This document shows positions 37,397-46,213 of a stretch of DNA of 64,000 nt, in pieces. The DNA is from Silicimonas sp. (GTDB taxonomy: Bacteria > Pseudomonadota > Alphaproteobacteria > Rhodobacterales > Rhodobacteraceae). The stretch covers positions 20,356-84,355 of the forward strand of contig JAJDVJ010000170.1 in NCBI GenBank assembly GCA_022826205.1. Direction: 5' to 3'. The notes beneath the pieces were generated by a model. It ran no database searches, had not been told where the DNA came from, and saw only the letters and a program-made list of their open reading frames with translations. Numbering within the stretch: position 1 is the stretch's first letter; the number at the start of each line of letters is the position of its first letter. The translations under genes and the position numbers were made by a program.

Positions 37397-38184
37397 GCCG
37401 GTTCCAAAAGCGAACTCGTGTCCGCGCTGCCGGTTTCTGCGAGCTGGTGCATCATCTCGATCAGGTGATCGGCGCCGGTGAAAGAGGACTTGGCGCCTTC
37501 GAAGGCTTCTGTCCCGCGGTCAATGACGAAAAACCGGTCGGCAATGTCCCAGACGTGATGGATGTTGTGCCCGATGAAAACCACGGTCCGGCCTGAAGAC
37601 TTGACCGCCTCCACGAAACGGAAGACCTTCTGGGTCTCGGTCAGCGACAGCGCTGTCGTCGGTTCATCCAGCACGATCACATCCGCCTGATTGTAGAGCG
37701 CGCGGGCAATCGCCACCCCCTGTCGCTCACCCCCTGAAAGCGTCCCAACTGTGCTTTCCGGGTTGAATACCTTCGACGTGAAACCGATCTCCCGCATCAG
37801 CCTGTTGGCTTCGTCGATCTGCGTTTGCACCCGCAGAAGACCGAGAGAGTTCGTAATCTCGCGCCCCATGAAGATATTGGTCACAATGGAATGCTGCGGT
37901 GCCAGCGCGCGATCCTGGAAAACCGTTTCTATGCCTGCGTCGCGCGCCGCCGCGGGTGTCCAGGGCTTGCGAGCCTCTCCTTTCACGATGATCTCGCCTT
38001 CGTCGGGGTCGTGCACCCCGGCAAGGGTCTTGATTAGTGTTGACTTTCCCGCGCCATTGTCTCCCAGCAGCCCCAGAACCTCGCCGTGGCGGACGGTCAT
38101 CGTGACGCCTGACAGGGCTTCGACCGATCCAAATCGCTTTACGATGTTGCGCAGTTCGACGACCGGCTCTGATGCCGCGGACAT
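37393..38184 (-). CDS. ABC transporter ATP-binding protein, sugar (CUT2) type, single domain
   Basis: 263 residues from ATG 38184 with CGGAG upstream; the frame extends to 38292 without resemblance. Walker A GDNGAGKST, Q-loop VFQDRALAPQ, signature TLSGGERQGVAIARAL, Walker B VIVLDEPTTALS, and H-loop VFIGHNIHH. Unlike E. coli RbsA/XylG, which have two fused ATPase domains, this has one, so it works as a homodimer, as in the FrcA/MocB-linked importers of rhizobia and Rhodobacterales. Confidence 0.92.
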   Translation of the reverse strand: MSAASEPVVELRNIVKRFGSVEALSGVTMTVRHGEVLGLLGDNGAGKSTLIKTLAGVHDPDEGEIIVKGEARKPWTPAAARDAGIETVFQDRALAPQHSIVTNIFMGREITNSLGLLRVQTQIDEANRLMREIGFTSKVFNPESTVGTLSGGERQGVAIARALYNQADVIVLDEPTTALSLTETQKVFRFVEAVKSSGRTVVFIGHNIHHVWDIADRFFVIDRGTEAFEGAKSSFTGADHLIEMMHQLAETGSADTSSLLEPA

Positions 38185-38257
38185 AAGCGTGCTCCGGATT
38201 GGAATGTCCGGCCCCGGGCCGGAGTCAGGAATCAGCCGGCCCGGGTGAATTCTTGGA

Positions 38258-39241
38258 TTAGCGGACGCCCTGCTCGGCGAGGGCAACCACATCCTTGTAG
38301 TTGTCCGCCGTCACGAAGCCAGCGCCGGTGTCCACGTTAAGCGGTCCCAGCTTGTAGACCAGTTGCTGGCAGAGCGACAGAACCGGAAGGTATCCCTGCT
38401 GGTAGGGCTGCTGATCCGCTGTCACTGTCACGTACCCGCCGTCGAACGCGGTCATGACTCCCTGACCAAGGTCGAAGCCAACCGCCATGATGTCGCCGGG
38501 ACCTTTGCCAACTGCATCCATGAACACCGGTGCCGCGGCCAGCCACGGGCCACCGGGATAGCCGATGAGCTTGGTGTCGGGGTTGGCGAGCAGGGTCGAG
38601 GTCAGAACCGGGATTTGCAGCATCTGGTCGGCAGAAGCGCCTTCGGCCTCTTGCAGCTTGATGACCTTCATGCCGAACTCTTCTAGCACCTCCACGAGGC
38701 CGAGTTCGCGCTGAGCGCGGTTTTCGCTTTCCCATCGGCTCATGACGATTGCTGTGTCGCCAGGCTGCAACCTGTCGCCCGCAAGACGCAGGGTCTCGGC
38801 GCCAAGGTTCCGTCCCTGCTGATATAGTGTTGCCCCAACGTATCCCGACCCGAAGGCCGCACGCACCTTCGGCACGTCCACGTTCATGTACATCATCGGG
38901 ATTCCCGCAGCAGCGGCCTCAGCCGCCAATGGCATGATCGCGTCATCTCCCGGGTGCCCCATCATCGCGATGCCGTCGGGTGCCTGGCTGATCGCCTCGC
39001 GCAGTTGGGTGACCATCTTGTCGAAGTCCCAATCCGAATAGATGATTTGGACATTTGCGCCGGTGTCTTCCGCCGCCTGCATCGCGCCGCGATCGATGAT
39101 CGAGTTGAATGCACCGCCAGCCGGGCCGCCCGAGAACAGCCGGATCGTTTGTCCTGAGCACCAGTCACCCGCCCAGGCTGTCCCGACACTCATCGCAAGG
39201 CCAGATACGGCCAGAAGTACTGAATTACGGAACTTACGCAT
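38258..39241 (-). CDS. Sugar ABC transporter substrate-binding protein
   Basis: 327 residues from ATG 39241, which has a strong GGGAGGG site; an upstream ATG (39298) lies in the operator region. Signal peptide MRKFRNSVLLAVSGLAMS ending near TAWAGDW. Type I periplasmic-binding fold with FDKMVTQLREAISQAPDGIAMMGHPGDDAI and MAVGFDLGQGVMTA, as in RbsB/MocB-like proteins. First gene of the minus-strand operon, directly behind the 18-base palindrome at 39275-39292. Confidence 0.9.
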   Translation of the reverse strand: MRKFRNSVLLAVSGLAMSVGTAWAGDWCSGQTIRLFSGGPAGGAFNSIIDRGAMQAAEDTGANVQIIYSDWDFDKMVTQLREAISQAPDGIAMMGHPGDDAIMPLAAEAAAAGIPMMYMNVDVPKVRAAFGSGYVGATLYQQGRNLGAETLRLAGDRLQPGDTAIVMSRWESENRAQRELGLVEVLEEFGMKVIKLQEAEGASADQMLQIPVLTSTLLANPDTKLIGYPGGPWLAAAPVFMDAVGKGPGDIMAVGFDLGQGVMTAFDGGYVTVTADQQPYQQGYLPVLSLCQQLVYKLGPLNVDTGAGFVTADNYKDVVALAEQGVR

Positions 39242-39274
39242 ATTTCCCTCCCTGAAGCTCTTTGCGTCAGAAAC

Positions 39275-39292
39275 CCCAAAAACGTTTTTGGG
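39275..39292. promoter_or_regulatory. LacI-type operator 1, in front of the ABC importer operon
   Basis: CCCAAAAACGTTTTTGGG is a perfect 18-base palindrome 33 bases upstream of the binding-protein start codon. The central CG and A-tract/T-tract arms are typical of LacI-family sites. A possible -35 (TTGACC, minus strand) lies further upstream, so bound repressor would block elongation or initiation. Confidence 0.78.
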
Positions 39293-39393
39293 CTTCATGT
39301 GGCAGAGTTGCGAACTTGTGCCGTCTGGTCAAGGTTTTTTGCAATTCTGGCCCCGGATTCGGCTAAATTTCGGCAGAATTCTTGACCGTTTTC

Positions 39394-39407
39394 CAAAAAC
39401 GTTTTTG
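39394..39407. promoter_or_regulatory. LacI-type operator 2, in the GH13 promoter
   Basis: CAAAAACGTTTTTG, a perfect 14-base palindrome with the same core as operator 1, 117 bases away centre to centre. It lies between a possible -35 TTGACC (39382-39387) and -10 TTGAAT (39405-39410), where bound repressor would occlude the GH13 promoter. The LacI gene is second in that operon. Confidence 0.78.
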
Positions 39408-39434
39408 AATATGGCGACATTGCCGGAGATGACC

Positions 39435-41006
39435 GTGACGACTGAACGCCGTGAAGAGCACGCAGAGTGGTGGCGAGGGGCCTGCATTTACGAAGTCTAC
39501 CTGCGCAGCTTCATGGATTCCGATGACGACGGCGAGGGTGACCTGAGAGGGCTCTTGAGCCGGATGGACTATCTCGCAGGGCTCGGGATCGACGCGATCT
39601 GGATCACACCGTTCTTTCCCTCGCCGATGCACGATTCGGGCTACGATGTTTCCGACTACCGACAGGTCGATCCGCGATTTGGAACGCTGGAAGACTTCCG
39701 CGAGGTTGTGCAGACGGCGCATGGCCTGGGGCTAAGGGTTGTCATCGACCAAGTCTATTCCCACAGTTCGCACCGGCATCCGTGGTTTGTCGAAAGCCGC
39801 ACAGGCAAGGACAACGAAAAGGCGGATTGGTATGTCTGGGCAGATGCGAAGGCCGACGGCGGCCTGCCAAACAACTGGCTCGCACGGTTTGGCGGCGTTG
39901 CGTGGGAATGGGCTCCCGAGCGGCGTCAGTACTACCTGCACAATTTCCTGATCGAGCAACCCGACCTGAACCTGCACAAAATGGACGTGCAGGACGAGGT
40001 GCTTGACATCATGAGTTTCTGGTTCGGCTTGGGTGTCGACGGTCTGCGCCTGGACGTCGCCAACTTCTTCATGCACGACCCGGCGCTGCGGGACAACCCT
40101 GCGGCCGAAATCGACGAGGTGCCCGCCAATCCGTATTACATGCAGCAACGGCTTTACGACCGTTCGCGGCCGGAAAACCTGCCATTTCTCGAGCGCATGC
40201 GCGATGTCGCAGGGGACCGGATGCTGCTGGCCGAGATATCCTGCGACTGGCAGGTTGAGCGCATGTCCGAATACACGACACCTGACAGGCTGCACACGGC
40301 GTACAGCTTCTCCCTGCTTGCCCCCGAACTGAACGGGTCGACCATCGCAGCCACGGTTCTGGAAGCAGGCGAAGGTCACGGGTGGCCGACATGGGCGCTC
40401 TCAAACCACGATGTCTTCCGAGTGGCCAGCCGGTGGGGCGCCGAGGGCAATCCGGCAAGGGTGACGATGCTGCACGCACTTCTGCTTTGTCTTCGCGGCA
40501 CCGTCATCCTCTACCAGGGGGAAGAACTGGGGTTGCCGCACTCACGCGTACCGCGTGAAGCAATTCAGGACCCCGAAGGCATCCGGTTCTGGCCGCACGA
40601 TCGAGGACGCGACGGTGCGCGCACGCCCTTTCCTTGGGACGACACGGATCAACTCGGGTTCTCGAAGAATGCGTGTACTTGGTTGCCCTGCGAACCTTCA
40701 CATGCTGCGCTTTCGGTTGCTCGGCAGGACGGGTTGAGCGGGTCAATTCTGGAAAATTGCCGCGCGCTGATTGCGTTGCGCCGCGCGAACGCGGCCCTGC
40801 GATACGGATCGTTCGAACCGACAGAGCACGAGACGGACTGGCTTGTCTTTTTCCGCGTTCACGAGGAACAAAGGATCATGTGCGCGTTCAATTTCTCGGG
40901 CTCCCCGCGGAGTGTACCGTGGCACGACCGAATGAACTTGCTTTCGGGCGAACTTCGTGAGGCCGCGTTGCCTGCGCATGGCTACGTGATCGCAGAGGAA
41001 AGCTGA
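39435..41006 (+). CDS. Alpha-glucosidase, glycoside hydrolase family 13
   Basis: 523 residues from GTG 39435, chosen because GGAG at 39425-39428 has 6-base spacing and because the likely promoter makes ATG 39411 too early; ATG 39429 sits directly on the ribosome site. GH13 regions in order: VVIDQVYSHSSHRHPWF, GLRLDVANFF (nucleophile Asp), LAEISCD (acid/base Glu), LSNHDVFR. YQGEELGLP is typical of GH13_23/oligo-1,6-glucosidase relatives. No signal peptide: cytoplasmic. Cleaves alpha-glucosides after import. First of five genes in one direction. Confidence 0.9.
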   Translation: MTTERREEHAEWWRGACIYEVYLRSFMDSDDDGEGDLRGLLSRMDYLAGLGIDAIWITPFFPSPMHDSGYDVSDYRQVDPRFGTLEDFREVVQTAHGLGLRVVIDQVYSHSSHRHPWFVESRTGKDNEKADWYVWADAKADGGLPNNWLARFGGVAWEWAPERRQYYLHNFLIEQPDLNLHKMDVQDEVLDIMSFWFGLGVDGLRLDVANFFMHDPALRDNPAAEIDEVPANPYYMQQRLYDRSRPENLPFLERMRDVAGDRMLLAEISCDWQVERMSEYTTPDRLHTAYSFSLLAPELNGSTIAATVLEAGEGHGWPTWALSNHDVFRVASRWGAEGNPARVTMLHALLLCLRGTVILYQGEELGLPHSRVPREAIQDPEGIRFWPHDRGRDGARTPFPWDDTDQLGFSKNACTWLPCEPSHAALSVARQDGLSGSILENCRALIALRRANAALRYGSFEPTEHETDWLVFFRVHEEQRIMCAFNFSGSPRSVPWHDRMNLLSGELREAALPAHGYVIAEES

Positions 41007-42046
41007 TGGGCGAACCCGCCAGAAGATTGGGGATCAGGGACGTGGCCGAACAGACCGGACTTTCGGTCTCGACCGTCAGCCGCGCGCTCAACGGATACTC
41101 AGACGTCAAGCTCGAAACCCGTCGCAAGGTAGAAGCCGTTGCACAGCAACTTGGCTATCGTGCGAGTTTTGCTGCGTCGAGCCTGCGATCGAAGCAGACC
41201 AAGACCGTGACCTTCATGGTCTCGAAGCCCTGGACAAAGTTTGTTGACCCGTTCTTCCTGATCCTTCTCGACGGCGTTGAACTTGCGCTGCAAGCCCAAG
41301 GCTATGCGCTACAGATCATCATGGCGCGGCAGTACGAGACCGAGTTCGAGATTATTCGCAATTCTGTTGAACGGGGCCGCTGCGACGGGCTTCTGTTCGG
41401 GCGAACCCGGCCCGAGGACGAGCGGGTCGAATGGCTGCAGGCGCGCGGCTTTCCATTCGTGACCGTCGGACGAACGGACAAGTCCGATCACGACTGGGTC
41501 GATGTGGATCACTACAAGATCGGGTATCAGGCCACCGAACGGCTGATCCGGCTTGGTCATACCCGCATCGCACACCTGATGACCCCGCTCAGGTACACCT
41601 ATTCGAAGCATGCCCTGCACGGCTACCGTGATGCGCTGGAGGTGCATGGCATTGGCCACGACCCCGCGCTCGAGATTGAATGTTACGTGTCGCGAAAGAC
41701 CGGCGCGGATGCCGTGACCGAATTGATTACACGCGGCGTCGGTCCGACCGCGATCTTTTGCGGCAACGACGTGATTGCCCTTTCGGCTATGGAGGCCATG
41801 CACAAGTTCGGGATCCGGCCTGGCCCGGACATGGCGTTGATCGGCTGCGATGACGTACCCGTGGCAGCACATGTCGGATTGGGTCTTACGACGTTTCGCC
41901 AGGATCTCGACGCGCTTGGGATGCGGCTGGGGCGCATGATGGTCGCGAAGCTAAACGGCGACGCCGGACCCCATCAGCAGTTGATCGACGCGGAATTGAT
42001 CTTGCGTGGCACCGACCTGCCACAGACCGGAGGGCGAGCGGAATGA
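41006..42046 (+). CDS. LacI-family transcriptional repressor
   Basis: 346 residues. N-terminal helix-turn-helix and hinge: IRDVAEQTGLSVSTVSRALNGYSDVKLETRRKV, then a periplasmic-binding-like effector domain with LLFGRTRPEDERVEWL, VDVDHYKIGYQATERLI and GCDDVPVAAHVGLGLTTFRQD. ATG at 41006 overlaps the GH13 stop by one base. Such proteins bind a palindrome with central CG; two are present in the divergent region upstream (39275-39292 and 39394-39407), so it probably controls both arms of the locus, with a sugar or its degradation product as inducer. Confidence 0.92.
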   Translation: MGEPARRLGIRDVAEQTGLSVSTVSRALNGYSDVKLETRRKVEAVAQQLGYRASFAASSLRSKQTKTVTFMVSKPWTKFVDPFFLILLDGVELALQAQGYALQIIMARQYETEFEIIRNSVERGRCDGLLFGRTRPEDERVEWLQARGFPFVTVGRTDKSDHDWVDVDHYKIGYQATERLIRLGHTRIAHLMTPLRYTYSKHALHGYRDALEVHGIGHDPALEIECYVSRKTGADAVTELITRGVGPTAIFCGNDVIALSAMEAMHKFGIRPGPDMALIGCDDVPVAAHVGLGLTTFRQDLDALGMRLGRMMVAKLNGDAGPHQQLIDAELILRGTDLPQTGGRAE

Positions 42047-42831
42047 AGATGACGGTCAGGGACCTGATCGACCACAAGGGAAGGGGTCAGCTTACCGAAC
42101 TCAACGTGGCTTCGGTTGAGCATGCCGCTGCCGCCGAGGCTGCCGGCATCGAGATCATCGTATCAGGCCGCAAGCATTCCCGCGACGATTTTCGCACTGC
42201 CGCACCGAACACGCATTTCACGTTCGGCTTGATCTACGGCGAATACGCCAATGCCGATGAGGCCAAGCGCGCGGCCTTCGAGGCAATGGAGGCTGGAGCC
42301 GACAGTGTCTATTGTCCGATGCACTACAACGTGATCGAAGCCATGGCGAATGAGGCGATTCCTGTTGTCGGACACATCGGCTTCATGCCGCAAAAGGCCC
42401 GTTGGACCGGCTATGCGGCACGCGGCAAAACGGCAGATGATGCCTTCGCCATTCTGAACGACGTCCGCCGCTATCAGGACGCGGGCGCCTTTGCGGTCGA
42501 GATCGAAATCGTGCCGCCCGCCGTTGCTGCGGCGATTTCCCAGCGGACGTCACTCGTCGTGATTTCCATGGGCTCGGGCGCAGGTTGCGATGTCCAATAC
42601 CTGTTTTCGGTCGATGTCCTTGGCGAAACCGAAGGTCACGTGCCCCGTCATGCCCGGGTCTACAGGGACTTCCGGGCCGAATACGCGCGACTGCAACAGG
42701 ACCGCGTGGCGGCGTTTTCCGAGTTCCGGCGCGATGTGGCTTCGGGATCGTTTCCGGACGAGAGCGAGCTGGTCAAGATCTCCGACGAAGAGTTGGACAA
42801 GTTCGAAACTGCACTGGCGAATTGGAGCTAG
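42043..42831 (+). CDS. PanB-like hydroxymethyltransferase (ketopantoate hydroxymethyltransferase family)
   Basis: 262 residues. The second half keeps family motifs: VVGHIGFMPQKARWTGYAARGKTADDA, YQDAGAFAVEIEIVPPAVAAAI, ISMGSGAGCDVQYLFSVDVLG. The first half is atypical: the canonical metal-binding VGDSLGM is replaced by IVSGRKHSRDDFRTA. PanB adds a C1 unit from 5,10-methylene-THF to a 2-oxoacid. Overlap of 4 bases with lacI and the catabolic context argue for a catabolic paralogue rather than pantothenate synthesis. Specific substrate unknown. Confidence 0.78.
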   Translation: MKMTVRDLIDHKGRGQLTELNVASVEHAAAAEAAGIEIIVSGRKHSRDDFRTAAPNTHFTFGLIYGEYANADEAKRAAFEAMEAGADSVYCPMHYNVIEAMANEAIPVVGHIGFMPQKARWTGYAARGKTADDAFAILNDVRRYQDAGAFAVEIEIVPPAVAAAISQRTSLVVISMGSGAGCDVQYLFSVDVLGETEGHVPRHARVYRDFRAEYARLQQDRVAAFSEFRRDVASGSFPDESELVKISDEELDKFETALANWS

Positions 42832-42847
42832 CCGAACCTTGGGCCTG

Positions 42848-43930
42848 ATGCGATTGATAACATTTCCGATGGAGCGGGACTATTCCCTGACCGGTCCCGA
42901 GCGGCAGAATGCATTCGACAAGGGCCTTGCGGGCGCGGAGTGGTATAGGACGCCGGTAGACCGAAAGGTGCTGAAATCTCTGATGAAGCGTACGGATTGG
43001 CCGGCGACGCGCGATATGGCGATTTGGGTTGCCGTGCTGGTCGGCAGCGGCGCGGGTGGCATTCTTCTTTGGGGAAGCTGGTGGGCACTGCCGTTCTTTT
43101 TTGTCTACGGCGTCTTCTATGCTTCCGCCGCCGATAGCCGCTGGCACGAATGCGGCCACGGTACGGCCTTCAAGACCCGGTGGAAGAACGATGCCGTCTA
43201 TGAATTGGCAAGCTTTCTGATAATGCGAAACTCGGTGGTCTGGCGCTGGTCTCACGCCCGCCATCACACCGATACGATCATCGTGGGCAGGGACCCTGAA
43301 ATCGCGGGCATGCGACCACCGCAGCTGATCGTACTCTGCCTCAACCTGTTTGGGATCGTTGCCGTACCGCAAGGCCTCGTTGCGCTGGCCCGGAATGCCG
43401 CGGGGATCCTTCCGCCAGACGAGGCCGACCTCATCCCCGAAACCGAGCGCGGCAAGGCCATTCGTGTCGGCCGCATCCATATAGCGATCTACGTTCTAGT
43501 GGCTTTGATTTCTATTTGGTCGTGGTCGCTCCTGCCACTCATGATCATCGGGCTGCCCCGGGCCTACGGGATCTGGCTATTGCTCGTGATGGGGCTTCCC
43601 CAGCACCTCGGACTGGCGGAAGACGTGCTCGACTACCGCATCAATTCACGCACAGTCCTCATGAACCGGATTCTGCGCTTCATCTACTGGAACATGAACT
43701 ATCATATCGAACATCACATGTATCCGATGGTGCCCTATCACGCCTTGCCCAAGCTGCACGAGGTGGTGAAACACGACCTGCCCGCGCCCAACCCATCGCT
43801 CTGGAACGCTTGGTCCGAGATTATCCCCTGTGTGCGGCGGCAGCTTCGCGACCCGCGTCACTTCATCCGCCCTCAACTGCCCGAAGGGGCGGGTGTGTGG
43901 GAGCCCGTTCGGTCCAACCAGACCGCCTGA
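42848..43930 (+). CDS. Membrane fatty-acid-desaturase-superfamily oxygenase, MocD-like
   Basis: 360 residues. Three His clusters of integral membrane di-iron enzymes: RWHECGHGT, WSHARHHTD and NYHIEHHMYP; membrane segments at AIWVAVLVGSGAGGILLWG and around VALISIWSWSLLPLMIIGL. ATG 42848 or 42869 (MERDYSLTG) are possible starts. Rhizobial MocD, partner of ferredoxin MocE in rhizopine (O-methyl-scyllo-inosamine) breakdown, belongs here; the next gene encodes the matching Rieske ferredoxin. Probable role is oxidation or O-demethylation rather than lipid desaturation. Tight coupling within the lacI regulon. Confidence 0.83.
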   Translation: MRLITFPMERDYSLTGPERQNAFDKGLAGAEWYRTPVDRKVLKSLMKRTDWPATRDMAIWVAVLVGSGAGGILLWGSWWALPFFFVYGVFYASAADSRWHECGHGTAFKTRWKNDAVYELASFLIMRNSVVWRWSHARHHTDTIIVGRDPEIAGMRPPQLIVLCLNLFGIVAVPQGLVALARNAAGILPPDEADLIPETERGKAIRVGRIHIAIYVLVALISIWSWSLLPLMIIGLPRAYGIWLLLVMGLPQHLGLAEDVLDYRINSRTVLMNRILRFIYWNMNYHIEHHMYPMVPYHALPKLHEVVKHDLPAPNPSLWNAWSEIIPCVRRQLRDPRHFIRPQLPEGAGVWEPVRSNQTA

Positions 43931-43944
43931 CGCCGGAGAACGCG

Positions 43945-44256
43945 ATGCCTTGGATAGATGCCTGCGCACTTGTTGACATCGAAGAAGAAGATTTGGTTCG
44001 ATTGGACCACGAGGGACGAACCTACGCGGTCTATCGGATATCGGGCGAAGAAGTCTATTGCACAGATGGCCTTTGTACGCACGAAAAGGTGCATCTTGCC
44101 GACGGGCTGGTGGTCGACCACACGATCGAATGCCCCAAGCACAACGGTCAGTTCGATGTCCGGACGGGCAACGCGATCAGGTCGCCTGCCTGTGAAGCGT
44201 TGAAGACCTATCCGGCCCGTGTCGTGGACGGCAGGGTCCACGTCGAGATTCCATAA
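43945..44256 (+). CDS. Rieske [2Fe-2S] ferredoxin, MocE-like
   Basis: 103 residues. Cluster ligands are in CTHEKVHLADG and CPKHNGQFDVRTG (Cys-x-His and Cys-x-x-His), the bacterial Rieske ferredoxin pattern with no membrane anchor. ATG at 43945, 14 bases behind the desaturase-like gene. It should pass electrons to that di-iron oxygenase. No MocF-like ferredoxin reductase is found in this window, so reduction would rely on a reductase elsewhere. Confidence 0.87.
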   Translation: MPWIDACALVDIEEEDLVRLDHEGRTYAVYRISGEEVYCTDGLCTHEKVHLADGLVVDHTIECPKHNGQFDVRTGNAIRSPACEALKTYPARVVDGRVHVEIP

Positions 44257-44608
44257 CGGTTCACGAACGTGACACTGCCCAGGTCAGCACTGAACATTTG
44301 CGTTTCGTTGGCTAATTCGAACTTGCTCGCCCAGGCATACGATCCAAGAAGGCCAACGATCGCCAGCGGCATGACCCGAATGGTGCAAGCACTTGTGCGG
44401 AATAGGCAGTCTTGGCGTCGTTTCGATTGATACTGGGTGTACCGGTCTACCGGTCTCTCAGCAACAAAGAAGCGTTCAACGACAGTATGTCGCTACTTGG
44501 GGAAGTGCGCGACTTGAAATCGCTTGACTGTGCAGAGCTAAAATATAATAAGAATACTTATTCTCTTTAAGAGTTCGAGGTCAGTACTTATGTGCAAAGA
44601 AGAACCCG
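44257..44608. other. Intergenic region between the sugar locus and the sulfate-ester locus
   Basis: About 350 bases with no gene. It holds two overlapping copies of TACCGGTCT (44440-44448 and 44448-44456), and, close to the GMC gene, a possible promoter and the dyad described separately. The AT content rises near the end (about 44540-44575). Confidence 0.6.
44524..44564 (+). promoter_or_regulatory. Promoter and TetR-type operator of the GMC/GST/alkylsulfatase operon
   Basis: TATAAT at 44544-44549 is a perfect -10; TTGACT at 44524-44529 is a weak-spaced (14 base) -35. AGAATACTTATTCT at 44551-44564 is a dyad (arms AGAATA/TATTCT) covering the likely start of transcription. The same AGAAT-N4-ATTCT pattern occurs at 50008-50021 between tetR and the arylsulfotransferase gene. 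Confidence 0.68.
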
Positions 44609-46213
44609 ATGATTGAAGAGTTCCAGTTTGACTATGTCGTCATTGGGGCAGGGTCGGCTGGCTGCGTCATCGCCAATCGGCTGATACAGGATGGCCGATT
44701 CACTGTTGCATTGGTTGAACGCGGCGGCATGGATGCGAACCGCTGGATCCATATTCCCGCCACTTACCATAAGGCACACCAAACCCAATCCGTCGACGCC
44801 GTAGTCTCCGAGCCTGATGCCACGCTCAACGGAAAGAAATTTGCCGTGCCGCAGGGACGCGTCGTCGGGGGTGGGTCGTCCATCAATGCGATGATCTACA
44901 TGCGCGGTCAGGCCGCCGATTACGATGAATGGGAGAACGAACACGGCTGCGCGCGCTGGAGCTTCAGGCACGTCTTGCCATCCTTTGTACGCCAGGAAAG
45001 GAACATGCAGTTCGGCGCTCCATTGCATGGACAGGACGGACCACTGGTCGTTTCAAGCCCCGTATACAAGCATCCGCTGAACAAGATCGCCTTAAGGGCG
45101 GCGATGTCTGCCGGGATCGCCTGGAGCGACGACTTCAACGGCGAAACGCAGGATGGTGCAGGCTGGTATCAGGCGACAGCGCATGCAGGCAAACGCCAGT
45201 CTGCCGCGCGGTGTTTCCTGAAACCAGTGATCAACGATGAGCGTTTGACGCTTTTGACCAATACCGTTGCGCGCAAATTCCGATTTGATGGCCGCCGCGC
45301 GATTGCATTGGAAGCGACTCGGGCCGGGGTGCCGAAACTCCTGCGGGCCCAGAAAGAGATCATCCTGGCTGCGGGGTCGTTCCATAGCCCCAAGCTCTTG
45401 ATGCTATCCGGCGTGGGGCCGGCGGCGGTGCTCTTGCGCCATGGGATCGACCAGGTGCAGGACGCGCCCGAGGTTGGCGCGAATTACCAGGACCATGTCG
45501 GCACACCGGTCACCTACAAGATCAAGACCAACAACGGCTACTACGGGGCCGACAAGGGTTTGCGGGCACTAAGGAACGGCATCGAGTATTTCATGTTGGG
45601 GCGTGGATTGCTGACGTCGAACCTTCTGACAGCTGGCGCCTGCGTTGACACCCTCGGCCTGGGGCGGCCAGATGTTCAAATGAACTTTGCGCCGTTCGCA
45701 CCGGGAGCACCGGGTGAAGGGCCACTGTCCTGCCATTCCTTCCACGTGCATCCAATGACAATGCGGCCAAAATCACGTGGGCGGCTTGTACTGGCATCAA
45801 CGGACCCTGAGGATCACCCGAGGTTCGAAGCCAATGTGCTTCAGGCGGAAGAAGACCTCGACACCCTGCGCCGCGGCATTCGGTTGTCGCGCGATATTTG
45901 CGCGCAGCCCGAGTTGGCGGATGTTCTCGGCGATCCGATCTGGCCGCCCCCCGACATCAACGTCAGCAGCGGCTCGAACACCTTTGACGACGCGATCCGA
46001 AGCCAGGCCCGCACGATCTACCACCCCTCGGGAACCTGCCGAATGGGAACGGATCAAGATGCAGTTGTGAATAGTGAGCTCCGCGTGAACGGGGTCGAAG
46101 GCCTGCGTGTCGCCGACTGCTCGATCATGCCCGCGCTTGTCTCCGGGAATACCAACGCACCGACCATGATGATCGCAGATCGTGGTTCAGATTTCATTTT
46201 GGGAGACGCTTAG
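44609..46213 (+). CDS. GMC family FAD-dependent alcohol oxidoreductase
   Basis: 534 residues. FAD-binding VVIGAGSAGCVIANRL at the N-terminus, GMC signature 1 GRVVGGGSSINAMIYMRG, signature 2 AAGSFHSPKLLMLSGVG, and the C-terminal HPSGTCRMG with NTNAPTMMIADRG (active-site His, Asn). Related to choline and polyethylene-glycol dehydrogenases; it would oxidise an alcohol, such as one freed from a sulfate ester, to an aldehyde or ketone. ATG at 44609. First gene of a plus-strand operon with a GST and an alkylsulfatase, apparently TetR-controlled. Confidence 0.9.
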   Translation: MIEEFQFDYVVIGAGSAGCVIANRLIQDGRFTVALVERGGMDANRWIHIPATYHKAHQTQSVDAVVSEPDATLNGKKFAVPQGRVVGGGSSINAMIYMRGQAADYDEWENEHGCARWSFRHVLPSFVRQERNMQFGAPLHGQDGPLVVSSPVYKHPLNKIALRAAMSAGIAWSDDFNGETQDGAGWYQATAHAGKRQSAARCFLKPVINDERLTLLTNTVARKFRFDGRRAIALEATRAGVPKLLRAQKEIILAAGSFHSPKLLMLSGVGPAAVLLRHGIDQVQDAPEVGANYQDHVGTPVTYKIKTNNGYYGADKGLRALRNGIEYFMLGRGLLTSNLLTAGACVDTLGLGRPDVQMNFAPFAPGAPGEGPLSCHSFHVHPMTMRPKSRGRLVLASTDPEDHPRFEANVLQAEEDLDTLRRGIRLSRDICAQPELADVLGDPIWPPPDINVSSGSNTFDDAIRSQARTIYHPSGTCRMGTDQDAVVNSELRVNGVEGLRVADCSIMPALVSGNTNAPTMMIADRGSDFILGDA

